Source of the DNA: Terrimonas pollutisoli
GTDB taxonomy: Bacteria > Bacteroidota > Bacteroidia > Chitinophagales > Chitinophagaceae
Assembly: GCF_029360765.1 (NCBI RefSeq)
Contig: NZ_JARKNA010000005.1
Coordinates: 310,001 to 374,000, forward strand
DNA length: 64,000 nucleotides
Direction of reading: 5' to 3'
Part shown: positions 7,449-16,264 of the stretch, piece after piece
Layout of the letters: every line of letters starts with the position of its first letter
Position numbering within the stretch: position 1 is the stretch's first letter
Program-made: the position numbers and the translations under genes
The notes under the pieces: model-generated
Database searches by the model: none
Told to the model about the DNA's origin: nothing
Seen by the model: the letters and a program-made list of their open reading frames with translations, nothing else

Positions 7449-9977
7449 CTATGGTTTAGGATTCAAAGAGTTGTCAATTCTCGTTACAAGATCCTGCAAG
7501 TGATAACGGCTCATAACATCATTAATTCCGCCTAAAGCGGCTTTGATTTCGCTACGGAGCGCAGCAAGATGAGCCCGGGTTACACTTATTATATCAGACT
7601 TCTCAGTATTGGTAGTAGAGCCGGCCCCGAGCACCATGATAACAATACCAGAACCGCTACCGCTTTTTGGCGGATTGATCAGATCACTCAAAATACCGAC
7701 ATAAGATTTTTGCAAGTTTCGGCGATAGACATCAATTTTTGAACGAGCCGGCAGTTCCGTCCAAATACCTTTTTTAAGGTCGCTGAAAAGGTCGGTAATG
7801 GTGTATGCTGCGGAACCTTGTTCTGCCTCCGCATCAATCAATTTGGAAAGACTGCGGGTAGCTAACAGGCGGTTTAATACATTATCCTGCAGACTACCGA
7901 CAGTGCTTATGGCGTTAATACCTGTCTTATCGAAAATATCTTTATTGATCAGCCATGAAGGTGTTGCAAATAGTTGCTTATTTAAAAAATCGACTGCTTC
8001 CCGTTGCTTTGCTTTTGAAACAACTTCGTACACCGGCCCTTTTTCTTCCACCATTTTCGGAGTTTCCATAATGCCACCGACATATTTGGCAACATGACTC
8101 AGGTACATTGAAAACTGGTTAGTTACCTGGTTGTACATACTCCTGAGATTGCTGTAATCTTTATTGGGCATTTTTGTCCAATCCTCCAGGTTAGGAACAA
8201 TACGCTGCAGGTTTTTGATGCCATACATTGCTCCCTTCATACCGTCATCTCCTACCTGCTCTCTTTGCGACCGCGGATCATCGGGGTTTGTTTCCGTACC
8301 AAACCACAGGCGATTATCCTTTAATTTTTCCATGACCCATTTATTCAAATAAGTTTTTTCAGCTTCAGCATCATTAAACTGTGGAAATAGTTTATAGCCC
8401 CACTCAATAGCCCAATGATCATAGTCGCCGATGCGGGGGAAAAGACCTGCCCGACTTATTTTATCTTCAGGTTGCGCTACGTAGTTGAACCGGGCATAAT
8501 CCATAATGGAAGGTGTGTGACCATGCTTCTCCACCCACGCTTTATCCCGAAGTTTTTCAACCGGAACCGACGAACTGGAACCGTAGTTGTGACGAAGTCC
8601 TAATGTATGACCTACTTCGTGCGAAGAAACAAAGCGAATGAGTTGCCCCATCAACTCATTATCATAAATCATTTTTCTTGCAGCAGTATCAACAGGGGCG
8701 CATTGTACAAAATACCAATGGTGGATCAGTTCCATTACGTTATGATACCAATTGATATGGCTTTCCATGATCTCCCCACTCCGTGGATCACTAACGCTGG
8801 GGCCGCTGGCGTTAGCCACATCAGATGGTTTGTAAACAATGGCAGAATAACGGGCATCCTCGAGGCTCCAATCAGGATCTTCTTCTTTTGAAGGAGCTAT
8901 TTTTCCAATAATGGCATTTTTAAACCCAGCTTTTTCAAATGAAGCCTGCCAATCATTTATGCCTTGTATCAGGTATGGAACCCAAACTTTCGGTGTTGCC
9001 GGGTCAATATAAAATACGATCGGTTTTTTAGGCTCTACCAATTCACCTTTCTTGTATTTTTCGATGTCTTCATCTTTTGGTTCAAGTCTCCATCTCTTTA
9101 TCAGGCGGGCTGTCTCCACACCTTGAGGGTTCGCATCAAAATCGGTATAGCCAACGGCAAAATAACCAACCCTTGGATCAAAATGTCTTGGCTGCATTGG
9201 CTCTTTTGGCAATAGTACAAATGAACTATTCATTTCAATTGTCAGGTTGCCTCCTGGCGTACCTCCGCCTATCCCTGTTGGAGGTCCTGCCATTCTGCTG
9301 TATGTTTTTACTGATGAGAGTTCAATATTTAATGGAAAGGACCTGATACCAACGATATAAGATTTATCAGACTGTTGCGAGCCGATTCGCATAGATGTTT
9401 TTAGCTGGCTGTTAAAAAACAACACGTCGTTATCACCATTGACATAATCAGTAACATCAATCACACTTCCCATGGAATCTTTTGAAAATGCTTTAATATC
9501 AAATGCGGCAGCAATAGGCTGAACGTTTGATTTGTTAACAGCCGTAAACATGGGTGAAGTAGAATCCTTTGAGTACTCGGCAAAAGAAACATTGCGGAGA
9601 AATATCTTATTATTTGGCCCCTTCTCAAATCGAATAACGTTTTGCCCGATCTGATCTCCCGCATAGCCAAAAAAACCATTGCGCATTCCTGCAGCTGCTT
9701 TTGCAATACGATTTACTATCAGTATGTCCCGTCCCAATAGGGTGTCACCAATTTCAAAAAAGTATTTATCATCTAATTTATGAACACTAAACAAACCCTC
9801 ATCTGTTATCGCTTTTGCAGTAATTACATCTTTATAAGCTTTCGGTCCGGATGACGGCTGACGGGGGCCTCCGCCTAATGACGATTTGGTCGTATCAGTT
9901 CGTGGTTGTGCGATGGCAAGAGCACAGGTTGTAACTGCAATAAAACTTACAGCCAGGCGGGAAAAAAATGGGTGCAT
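7449..9977 (-). CDS. Secreted zinc metalloprotease (DUF5117/DUF5118-type metzincin)
   Basis: An 842-residue exported protein with a signal peptide ending near ALAIAQ. The zinc site HEVGHTLGLRHN (about residues 452-463) is a classic metzincin HExxHxxGxxH motif: three zinc histidines and the catalytic Glu. Flanking regions match the large Bacteroidota family with N-terminal DUF5118/DUF5117-like segments before the catalytic domain. No type IX sorting domain is seen, so it may act in the periplasm. It sits between infC and rpmI on the same strand, but infC ends at a strong terminator and rpmI has its own promoter, so it is a separate transcription unit inserted in a normally contiguous ribosomal cluster. 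Confidence 0.9.
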   Translation of the reverse strand: MHPFFSRLAVSFIAVTTCALAIAQPRTDTTKSSLGGGPRQPSSGPKAYKDVITAKAITDEGLFSVHKLDDKYFFEIGDTLLGRDILIVNRIAKAAAGMRNGFFGYAGDQIGQNVIRFEKGPNNKIFLRNVSFAEYSKDSTSPMFTAVNKSNVQPIAAAFDIKAFSKDSMGSVIDVTDYVNGDNDVLFFNSQLKTSMRIGSQQSDKSYIVGIRSFPLNIELSSVKTYSRMAGPPTGIGGGTPGGNLTIEMNSSFVLLPKEPMQPRHFDPRVGYFAVGYTDFDANPQGVETARLIKRWRLEPKDEDIEKYKKGELVEPKKPIVFYIDPATPKVWVPYLIQGINDWQASFEKAGFKNAIIGKIAPSKEEDPDWSLEDARYSAIVYKPSDVANASGPSVSDPRSGEIMESHINWYHNVMELIHHWYFVQCAPVDTAARKMIYDNELMGQLIRFVSSHEVGHTLGLRHNYGSSSSVPVEKLRDKAWVEKHGHTPSIMDYARFNYVAQPEDKISRAGLFPRIGDYDHWAIEWGYKLFPQFNDAEAEKTYLNKWVMEKLKDNRLWFGTETNPDDPRSQREQVGDDGMKGAMYGIKNLQRIVPNLEDWTKMPNKDYSNLRSMYNQVTNQFSMYLSHVAKYVGGIMETPKMVEEKGPVYEVVSKAKQREAVDFLNKQLFATPSWLINKDIFDKTGINAISTVGSLQDNVLNRLLATRSLSKLIDAEAEQGSAAYTITDLFSDLKKGIWTELPARSKIDVYRRNLQKSYVGILSDLINPPKSGSGSGIVIMVLGAGSTTNTEKSDIISVTRAHLAALRSEIKAALGGINDVMSRYHLQDLVTRIDNSLNPKP

Positions 9978-10130
9978 GCAGAGATATTATTTTTTAATTA
10001 AATAAAGCGGTGTAAGATACGCAAAGGTTGAATCGGGATATTTTGCCATTGCTGATTTTGTACCAGCGGCGAACAACTCATATGAGCAGCAAAAAAAAAT
10101 ATTGAGTTACCTCTACTAATCTTAACCAAA

Positions 10131-10155
10131 GTAAAAACCCCGCCTAAGCGGGGTT
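10131..10155 (-). terminator. Strong terminator after infC
   Basis: AACCCCGC (10136-10143) and GCGGGGTT (10148-10155) form a perfect 8-bp GC-rich stem with a four-base loop. On the minus strand a T run follows. It separates thrS-infC from the metalloprotease gene. Confidence 0.9.
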
Positions 10156-10173
10156 AACATCGTTTAGACGCTA

Positions 10174-10851
10174 TTATTTGCCAGGACTTGCATCCGGCTT
10201 CTCAGTTTTCTCAGCCTTCTTTTTTCCTTTTGGAGCAAACATAGCCAGCATTCTTCTTCCTTCCAGTTTGGGCATGCTTTCCAAAACGCCAATCTCGGAA
10301 AGACGTTCGGCAAACTTTAGTAGTAATAACTGACCCCTGTCCTGGAACTGAATAGCACGGCCCTTGAATTGAACATAAGCTTTCACTTTATTTCCATCCT
10401 TCAAAAAACCTTCGGCATGCTTTGCCTTAAAATCAAAGTCATGATCGTCGGTATTTGGCGTGAACCTGATTTCTTTTACCTCAGAGACTTTGCTTTTAGC
10501 TTTCATCTCTTTTTCCTTCTTCTTCTTATCGTAAAGGAATTTATTGTAATCGATGATTTTGCACACAGGCGGATCTACGGTCGGCGATATTTCAACAAGA
10601 TCCAATTGCTGATCCTGTGCCATACGCAGCGCTTCCTGGGTGGGATAAATGCCTACTTCTACATTGTCGCCAACAAGGCGAACCTGCGGAACTCTGATAA
10701 AATGATTGATACGATGTTCGGCTTCTCTGCGTGGACCAAATTTGTTCCTGTTAAAGCCTCCTTTGTTGAAACCACCACCGCCGGCCGGCCTGTTAAATCC
10801 GCCTCCGGGTGGTCTGTTGAACCCGCCTCCGGGTTTTTGTGGTACTGCCAT
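10174..10851 (-). CDS. infC: Translation initiation factor IF-3 with Gly/Asn/Arg-rich N-terminal extension
   Basis: IF-3 binds the 30S subunit and checks start-codon and initiator-tRNA choice. The core begins about residue 45 with INHFIRVPQVRLVGDNVE, followed by the linker and the C-domain with VKEIRFTPNTDDHDFDFK and KVKAYVQFKGR. The 225 residues include an unusual N-terminal extension of about 40 residues built from imperfect GGGFNRP repeats, resembling an RGG-type RNA-binding region. The C-terminus is Lys-rich. The start is a normal ATG, not the rare AUU used for autoregulation in E. coli. It follows thrS by 99 bases containing a C/G-rich hairpin near 10870-10890. Confidence 0.95.
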   Translation of the reverse strand: MAVPQKPGGGFNRPPGGGFNRPAGGGGFNKGGFNRNKFGPRREAEHRINHFIRVPQVRLVGDNVEVGIYPTQEALRMAQDQQLDLVEISPTVDPPVCKIIDYNKFLYDKKKKEKEMKAKSKVSEVKEIRFTPNTDDHDFDFKAKHAEGFLKDGNKVKAYVQFKGRAIQFQDRGQLLLLKFAERLSEIGVLESMPKLEGRRMLAMFAPKGKKKAEKTEKPDASPGK

Positions 10852-10950
10852 TTACGTTTTTTGAGTGAACCCCCTCCCCTGAAGGGGGGCTTAAATCTTA
10901 CTTTATTAATAATACCTCATACAGGATTTGAGGCTCTTGAAAATACAATT

Positions 10951-12885
10951 TTATTCTGCTTTTCTGTCTTTTATTTCTATGGTGATATCAGATAAAAATT
11001 CTTCAATTGCTTTTACACCGATATCTCCTTTACCCTGCCTTCTGACGGCTACTTTTCCTTCGTTCATTTCCTTTTCACCAATTACCAGCATATAGGGTAC
11101 TTTCATCATTTCCGTATCGCGGATCTTCTTTCCTATCTTTTCCTGACGGTCATCCACCTCAGCACGAATATCTGCATTTTTCAGCTTCTGCGTAACAGTT
11201 TTGGCGTAATCCAAAAACTTGTCGCTGATGGGCAACACTTTTACCTGTAAAGGTGCAAGCCAGGTTGGAAATTTACCGGCATATTGCTCCAGCAAAAAGC
11301 CAATAAAACGTTCGTGTGTTCCCAGTGGCGCCCGGTGAATGATCAGGGGTGTTTCGGCTTTATTGTCCTGGCCGGTGTATTGCAGTTTGAAACTCCTCCC
11401 TTGTGAAAAATCTACCTGGTTGGTAGCCAGGGTAAACTCCCGGCCTATCGCACTGAAAATCTGAACGTCAATTTTTGGTCCATAAAATGCCGCCTCATCC
11501 TGCACTTCTACAAAAGGTATATTGGATTCTGTCAATACATTCCTAACCATTGTCTCGGTCTCCTTCCAAAGCTCAGGTTCATTCACATATTTCACGCCAA
11601 GTTTTTCAGGAGAATGCAATGATAAGCGCATCACATATTTTTCTATCCCAAATATTTTAAAATACTTCAGGTACATATCATTCACTGCCCTGAACTCGTC
11701 GTTGAACTGTTCTTTGGTGCAATAGATATGGGCATCATTCATATGAAGACACCGTACTCTCATTAAACCAAATAACTCACCGCTTTGTTCATAGCGATAT
11801 ACGGTTCCATATTCTGCAATACGATAAGGAAGATCCCGGTAGCTCTTGGGCTCTGCTGCAAATATCTTGTGATGGTGCGGGCAGTTCATGGACTTGAGAT
11901 AATATTTCTCTCCTTCCATCTCCATTGGCGGGTACATACTGTCAGCATAGTATGGCAAGTGTCCGCTCGTCAGGTACATGCTTTCCTTTGCAATATGTGG
12001 TGTAACCACTCTTTTATAACCGCCTGCGTTTTCTGTTTCCTTCGCCAACTTTTCCAACTCTTCAATTACCACAGTACCATTGGGCATCCACATGATCAGG
12101 CCCTGGCCAACATCATCATCCATGGTGTAAATGCCAAGTTCCTTTCCCAGTTTGCGGTGATCCCGCTTTTTAGCTTCTTCCAACAATGCAAGGTGTTCAT
12201 CCAATTCTTTTTGAGAAGGAAATGTAACGCCATACACCCTGGTAAGCTGCTTATTCTTCTCATCACCTTTCCAGTAAGCGCCGGCAATGCTGGTGAGCTT
12301 TATCGCCTTTATCAAACCGGTACTGGGAATATGGGGGCCACGGCAGAGATCGGTAAAACTCCCCTGGGTATAAAAAGTTATTTCGCCATCATTGAGGTTT
12401 TGCAACAAATCAAGCTTGTAAGCATCGTCTTTTTGCGTAAAATATTGAATGGCCTCGGGTTTGGAAATTTCCTTCCTTATGTAAACATTATTTTGCTTCG
12501 CCAGTTCATTCATCTTTTTTTCAAGCTTGGCTAAATCCTCCTCCGTCATCTTTCTATCCCCAAGATCCATGTCATAATAAAATCCATTCTCGACCGGCGG
12601 GCCCACCCAAAATTTTACACCGGGAAACATGGACTCAACTGCTTCAGCCATCAGGTGTGCCGATGAATGCCAAAAAGTGCTCTTACCATCTTTTTCGTTC
12701 CAGGTCAGGAGGTTTATTGTTGCATCATCATTAATAGGTCTTGTGGCGTCCCAAACCTGGCCATTCACATTTGCTGCCAACACTTTTCTTGCCAGCCCTT
12801 CTGAAATTGATTTTGCAACATCCAATGCAGACACTCCTTTTTCATATTGACGTACTGCACCATCCGGAAATGTAATATTGATCAT
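10951..12885 (-). CDS. thrS: Threonyl-tRNA synthetase
   Basis: A 644-residue class II synthetase that charges tRNA-Thr. The domain order is complete: N-terminal TGS domain (1-60), the SAD editing domain with HSSAHLMAEAV (about 73-83) and the CRGPHIP motif, the catalytic core with zinc ligand region MNCPHHHKIF (about 334) and motif 3 APLGTHERFIGF (about 520), then the anticodon-binding domain. It is the first gene of a thrS-infC unit. Upstream is a good promoter at 13023-13053 and a leader of about 130 bases with a large inverted repeat, consistent with leader-based control as known, by a different structure, for E. coli thrS. Confidence 0.98.
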   Translation of the reverse strand: MINITFPDGAVRQYEKGVSALDVAKSISEGLARKVLAANVNGQVWDATRPINDDATINLLTWNEKDGKSTFWHSSAHLMAEAVESMFPGVKFWVGPPVENGFYYDMDLGDRKMTEEDLAKLEKKMNELAKQNNVYIRKEISKPEAIQYFTQKDDAYKLDLLQNLNDGEITFYTQGSFTDLCRGPHIPSTGLIKAIKLTSIAGAYWKGDEKNKQLTRVYGVTFPSQKELDEHLALLEEAKKRDHRKLGKELGIYTMDDDVGQGLIMWMPNGTVVIEELEKLAKETENAGGYKRVVTPHIAKESMYLTSGHLPYYADSMYPPMEMEGEKYYLKSMNCPHHHKIFAAEPKSYRDLPYRIAEYGTVYRYEQSGELFGLMRVRCLHMNDAHIYCTKEQFNDEFRAVNDMYLKYFKIFGIEKYVMRLSLHSPEKLGVKYVNEPELWKETETMVRNVLTESNIPFVEVQDEAAFYGPKIDVQIFSAIGREFTLATNQVDFSQGRSFKLQYTGQDNKAETPLIIHRAPLGTHERFIGFLLEQYAGKFPTWLAPLQVKVLPISDKFLDYAKTVTQKLKNADIRAEVDDRQEKIGKKIRDTEMMKVPYMLVIGEKEMNEGKVAVRRQGKGDIGVKAIEEFLSDITIEIKDRKAE

Positions 12886-12896
12886 TCTTTATGTTA

Positions 12897-13008
12897 CAGG
12901 TTCCCGGTTACCTGTTGCCGGTCTCAAACCTGAAATTTTTCTTGATTAAAAAACTACGTTACTTCTTTTTAAAAACTGGAATACCAGTAACAGGAAACTG
13001 GTAACCTG
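12897..13008 (-). promoter_or_regulatory. thrS leader with long imperfect inverted repeat
   Basis: The segment 12984-13008 and the segment 12897-12921 are inverted repeats matching at 20 of 25 positions. Each arm also contains a local hairpin (CCAGT/ACTGG and CAGGT/ACCTG), so two exclusive folds are possible. Both arms lie inside the predicted thrS leader; the inner arm ends 11 bases before the start codon, close enough to affect ribosome entry. Regulation is inferred, not shown. Confidence 0.45.
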
Positions 13009-13022
13009 CTTTTTAGAGTGGG

Positions 13023-13053
13023 CAAAATTAACAAACTATTGCCGCAGAACAAT
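13023..13053 (-). promoter_or_regulatory. Bacteroidota-type promoter for thrS-infC
   Basis: The minus strand carries ATTG (13053-13050), 19 bases, then TAATTTTG (13030-13023). Spacing and both elements fit the TTG-N19-TAnnTTTG consensus. Predicted transcription starts near 13016, giving a leader of about 130 bases. Confidence 0.65.
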
Positions 13054-13075
13054 CAGGGCATACGAACTAATTCGT

Positions 13076-13083
13076 TAGTTTTG
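13076..13083 (+). promoter_or_regulatory. -7 element for the gene at 13091, possible leaderless start
   Basis: TAGTTTTG matches TAnnTTTG and ends only seven bases before the ATG at 13091, so a transcript from it would have almost no leader. No TTG is found at the expected -33 spacing. It faces away from the thrS promoter. Confidence 0.4.
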
Positions 13084-13090
13084 ATGCTCC

Positions 13091-14182
13091 ATGAAACTGG
13101 TACGACAAAAGAGCCGGCTAATTCTTTTATTATCTGTTTTTTGTTTCTCTGTCACCTCCTTTTCGCAAGGCGTTACAGGTATCTGGCGGGGCTATTTTAT
13201 TGCCGACAATGGTTATCAATACAAGTTAGAGTTCCAGGTAAAGCAAAATCCTAGTGCGGCGGTAGCAGGAGTTTCTTACTCATGGCAGGATGATATTCGT
13301 TTTTATGGTAAGGCCACTATGACTGGTAGCTATATCGGCTCTTCGCAAAATTTCAGAATAAGAGAAATAAAAACAGTCGAAGTCAGAACCGGTGGACTTG
13401 GCGGCGGTACCTGCATTATGAATTACAACCTGCAGTATTCCCGATCTGGTGACGAGGAGTTTTTAGAAGGTACCTACCTGGGAAAACAGGAAGTAAAAGA
13501 AGGCCCAAATCCTTTTAACTGGGGTGATTGCGGAGGTGGCAAAGTTTTTCTTAGAAAAGTGACTACTTCTGAATTTTACATTGAACCTTCGCTGCGACCA
13601 AAAAAGAATCAACCCAAAAGCAATCCTCCTGTTGTTAAAAAATCAATTGAAAAACCACTTACTCCGCCACCCGTTGTTAAAAAAACAACTCCAAAAACAA
13701 CAACCCCCAGGACGGTCATAACCAAGAAACCAGATACTCCGCCGGCAAAAATCCTTGTTGACAGCACTAAAAAGTCGACGCCGGAAATCAATAAACCAAC
13801 AACAAAACCAATCGTCATTACCCCATCAGTATTAAAAACAAGGGAAAATAAATTAGCCCAGTCTATCATTGTAAGCGATCCCGAGGTAACTGTTAAACTG
13901 TATGATAACGGCGAGATCGATGATGACACTATCTCAGTCTATCTCAATAAAAAACTTATTCTATCCAATAAAAGATTGTCAGCCGCTCCTATCAAATTAA
14001 GCTTATCCATGCAGGATGACGAGGACCAGGAGCTAACAATGGTAGCCGAAAATCTTGGACGCATTCCCCCAAATACTTCACTTATGATAGTGGAAGCAGG
14101 TGATAAACGGTTCGAAGTTCGTATCACTTCATCAGAACAGAAAAATGCAGTAGTCCGGTTTAAGTATCAAAAACCCAATTGA
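13091..14182 (+). CDS. Secreted protein of unknown function with proline-rich linker (paralogue A)
   Basis: A 363-residue exported protein (signal peptide ending near VTSFSQ). Three parts are visible: an N-terminal beta-rich domain (about 25-155) starting GVTGIWRGYF with a CxM...DCGGG cysteine pair; a Pro/Thr/Lys-rich linker (about 165-250) with repeated PPVVKK units; and a C-terminal domain (about 262-363) with LYDNGEIDDDTISVY and AENLGRIPPNTSLMIV. The same first and third parts recur in the next gene, which lacks the linker, so the two are tandem duplicates. Function is unknown; the linker suggests that it spans the periplasm or cell wall. Confidence 0.8.
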   Translation: MKLVRQKSRLILLLSVFCFSVTSFSQGVTGIWRGYFIADNGYQYKLEFQVKQNPSAAVAGVSYSWQDDIRFYGKATMTGSYIGSSQNFRIREIKTVEVRTGGLGGGTCIMNYNLQYSRSGDEEFLEGTYLGKQEVKEGPNPFNWGDCGGGKVFLRKVTTSEFYIEPSLRPKKNQPKSNPPVVKKSIEKPLTPPPVVKKTTPKTTTPRTVITKKPDTPPAKILVDSTKKSTPEINKPTTKPIVITPSVLKTRENKLAQSIIVSDPEVTVKLYDNGEIDDDTISVYLNKKLILSNKRLSAAPIKLSLSMQDDEDQELTMVAENLGRIPPNTSLMIVEAGDKRFEVRITSSEQKNAVVRFKYQKPN

Positions 14183-14316
14183 GTTGACAGTTCGCAGAAG
14201 CTGGAACAGTGAGAAATAGTAAGGCAGGTTAGCTCTTGCGCCTTGTACCTTTTTCCTTTCTGCCGTTTCTGTAAATTTTATTTCACCTTCCGGTTTTTCA
14301 TTTATTTTCATTTTCG

Positions 14317-15141
14317 ATGCGACGTTACCTGTTAATAATTATCTTTTTCACCTGCTCTTTCGGTTCCGTTTTATCACAACAGATAAATGGCTTTTGGAAA
14401 GGCATGCTGGTAATGGAACCTGGTGGCTGCTTCCCCGTTTATAATATCGAATTTCAATTACAAATAGAGGGGAATAAAATACGGGGGAATTCCTATCACT
14501 ACTCCGACACCACCAACTATGTTAAAGAAGAGTTTGAAGGTTTGTTTGATTCTGTAGGTAAGGCATTAAGCATTGACGAACAAAAAGTATCTGTATTTCG
14601 CATCCCGGCTGATTGCATCCCCTGCATAAAAAAATATACTCTTACCTACCATACAGATGGAAAAGAAGAGCAATTAAGAGGATCGTGGACAGGCAAAACC
14701 ATGGATGGCAAGAGCATTTGCCCATCTGGTACCATTGTGCTTACCCGTATACAAAAATCAGCCTTCAAACCAGAGGTACCCCCTGTATTGATCGAAAGAA
14801 AATTAGACCTTGTAAAAGAAATCAAGTGCGACACCGGAACCCTCCGGCTTGATTTTTATGATAATGGCGTCATTGATGGAGATACAATTTCCGTGTATGT
14901 AAATGATGTAGCAGTTGTTTCAAGACAGGTGCTGGCGACAAAACCCATAACGATCTATGTAAAAATTGAATTGAACAAACAACGGCAGGAAATGGTGATG
15001 GTGGGAGAAAATTTGGGCGCCATCCCGCCAAATACAGCGCTGATGATCGTCGATGCCAATGAAAAAAGATACCAGGTATACCTGACTTCAGACAATAAAA
15101 AAAATGCGATGGTCAGGTTTATATATGAAAAACCAAAATGA
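14317..15141 (+). CDS. Secreted protein of unknown function (paralogue B, no linker)
   Basis: A 274-residue exported protein (signal peptide ending GSVLSQ) that repeats the architecture of its upstream neighbour: INGFWKGMLV opens the N-terminal domain and FYDNGVIDGDTISVYVN plus GENLGAIPPNTALMIVD open and close the C-terminal module, ending NAMVRFIYEKPK against NAVVRFKYQKPN in paralogue A. The Pro-rich linker of A is missing. I cannot name the domains. The 134-base gap has no clear terminator, so the two may be co-transcribed. Confidence 0.8.
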   Translation: MRRYLLIIIFFTCSFGSVLSQQINGFWKGMLVMEPGGCFPVYNIEFQLQIEGNKIRGNSYHYSDTTNYVKEEFEGLFDSVGKALSIDEQKVSVFRIPADCIPCIKKYTLTYHTDGKEEQLRGSWTGKTMDGKSICPSGTIVLTRIQKSAFKPEVPPVLIERKLDLVKEIKCDTGTLRLDFYDNGVIDGDTISVYVNDVAVVSRQVLATKPITIYVKIELNKQRQEMVMVGENLGAIPPNTALMIVDANEKRYQVYLTSDNKKNAMVRFIYEKPK

Positions 15142-15145
15142 ATGG

Positions 15146-15556
15146 TTATTTTTTCTTACCTGGAAAAGTTTTATCCAGTGCTGCAGCTTCTGCTAGTATT
15201 TTGGCAATAGGCTTTTCATCAATATCCTCTGCGGATTTAAATATCTTATAAAAAACCTGTTTGTTTGTGCCATGCTCAAGATAATGATCATCATCGGCCA
15301 GCCTGTTGCCATACCAAAATCCTAATAACACTCCTTCTTTTATTCCTCCTCCTGGAATGCTTGCAGGCCAGATAATACAAATACTTCTGTTGCCATAGAA
15401 AAAAGGAACATTATAGGCTATTTTTTCTTTGCAATAAGCAGGCAAAGATTCACTCACAATTTGCCTTAGCATATCGACAATTATTCTCTCATGCTCCGGA
15501 ACGAGCTCATAGAGTTGAACAATGCTTCTTACTTTTGGAAAAGAACTTGTTTTCAT
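15146..15556 (-). CDS. DUF1801 (YdhG-like) protein
   Basis: A 136-residue cytosolic protein of the DUF1801/YdhG-like family. The family pattern is visible in AYCKEKIAYNVPFFYGNRSICIIWP and in the helical C-terminal segment EKPIAKILAEAAALDKTF. Family members are often adjacent to stress or regulatory genes, but no biochemical role is settled. It converges on paralogue B with a four-base gap and lies 25 bases after the pentapeptide-repeat gene on the same strand, so those two may form an operon. Confidence 0.75.
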   Translation of the reverse strand: MKTSSFPKVRSIVQLYELVPEHERIIVDMLRQIVSESLPAYCKEKIAYNVPFFYGNRSICIIWPASIPGGGIKEGVLLGFWYGNRLADDDHYLEHGTNKQVFYKIFKSAEDIDEKPIAKILAEAAALDKTFPGKKK

Positions 15557-15581
15557 GAAATAATTTTTTCGGTTACGCTCC

Positions 15582-16154
15582 TTAACTTATTTCAATTTCG
15601 TATTTACTTAAAAGACCTGTTACAGCAGGAAGTGAAAATTGGGCCTTCCTCAAGTTATTTATAGCGGGATCCATTGCATAATTATAAGCGGTTCTGAAAT
15701 CAGCTTTTTCTAATATGGTGTTTTCAAAACCAGCCTTTGCCAAATCACAATTATCAAATACCGCAAGGGTCAGATCCGCCCCGACAAAATCTACCTCATG
15801 AAGCCTGCAGTTGTTAAACCGGGTGTTTTTTAATTTCACTTTATAAAAAGAAGACAGATCGAGTATACAATCATCAAACCCCACAGCAAACAGGAAACTG
15901 GTACAAAGATCGAAGTGCAGCCCCGTCATTTTGCAATCTTTAAAATGAACCGTCTTAAAAGCTGTCTTAACCAACTTTGCTCCGCCCAAATTGCAGCCTG
16001 AGAATTCACATTCAAAAAAATGAAAACTCGACAAGTCAACACCTGATAAATTGCAATTTATAAACTTGCAGGTATCGTATTCTCCTTCACCAAACTCACC
16101 TTTTGTAAAATCAATCTTATCAAAAATCTGGTCTTCGATGTATTTTTTTTCCAT
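15582..16154 (-). CDS. Pentapeptide-repeat protein (Qnr/MfpA-like fold)
   Basis: A 190-residue protein made almost entirely of A(D/N)LxX pentapeptides, for example CNLSGVDLSSFHF, CNLGGAKL, and VDFVGADLTLAVFDNCDL. Such repeats form a right-handed quadrilateral beta helix that mimics DNA; Qnr and MfpA members protect gyrase from quinolones. Length and the break near the middle resemble the Qnr-like group, but gyrase binding cannot be claimed from sequence alone. It may be co-transcribed with the downstream DUF1801 gene. Confidence 0.85.
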   Translation of the reverse strand: MEKKYIEDQIFDKIDFTKGEFGEGEYDTCKFINCNLSGVDLSSFHFFECEFSGCNLGGAKLVKTAFKTVHFKDCKMTGLHFDLCTSFLFAVGFDDCILDLSSFYKVKLKNTRFNNCRLHEVDFVGADLTLAVFDNCDLAKAGFENTILEKADFRTAYNYAMDPAINNLRKAQFSLPAVTGLLSKYEIEIS

Positions 16155-16264
16155 AATAGCTATTTCATTTTACCAAGCCGATAAATTAAAATAATCAGAA
16201 TTGTGATATATGAAAAACTAAAAAAACATGTTATTCTTGTATTTTCTATTACATTTTTTTAGAA

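Noticed and set aside
11785..12534. A 249-codon antisense frame over thrS
   Set aside because: It lies wholly opposite a full-length, motif-complete thrS and has no protein-like features of its own.
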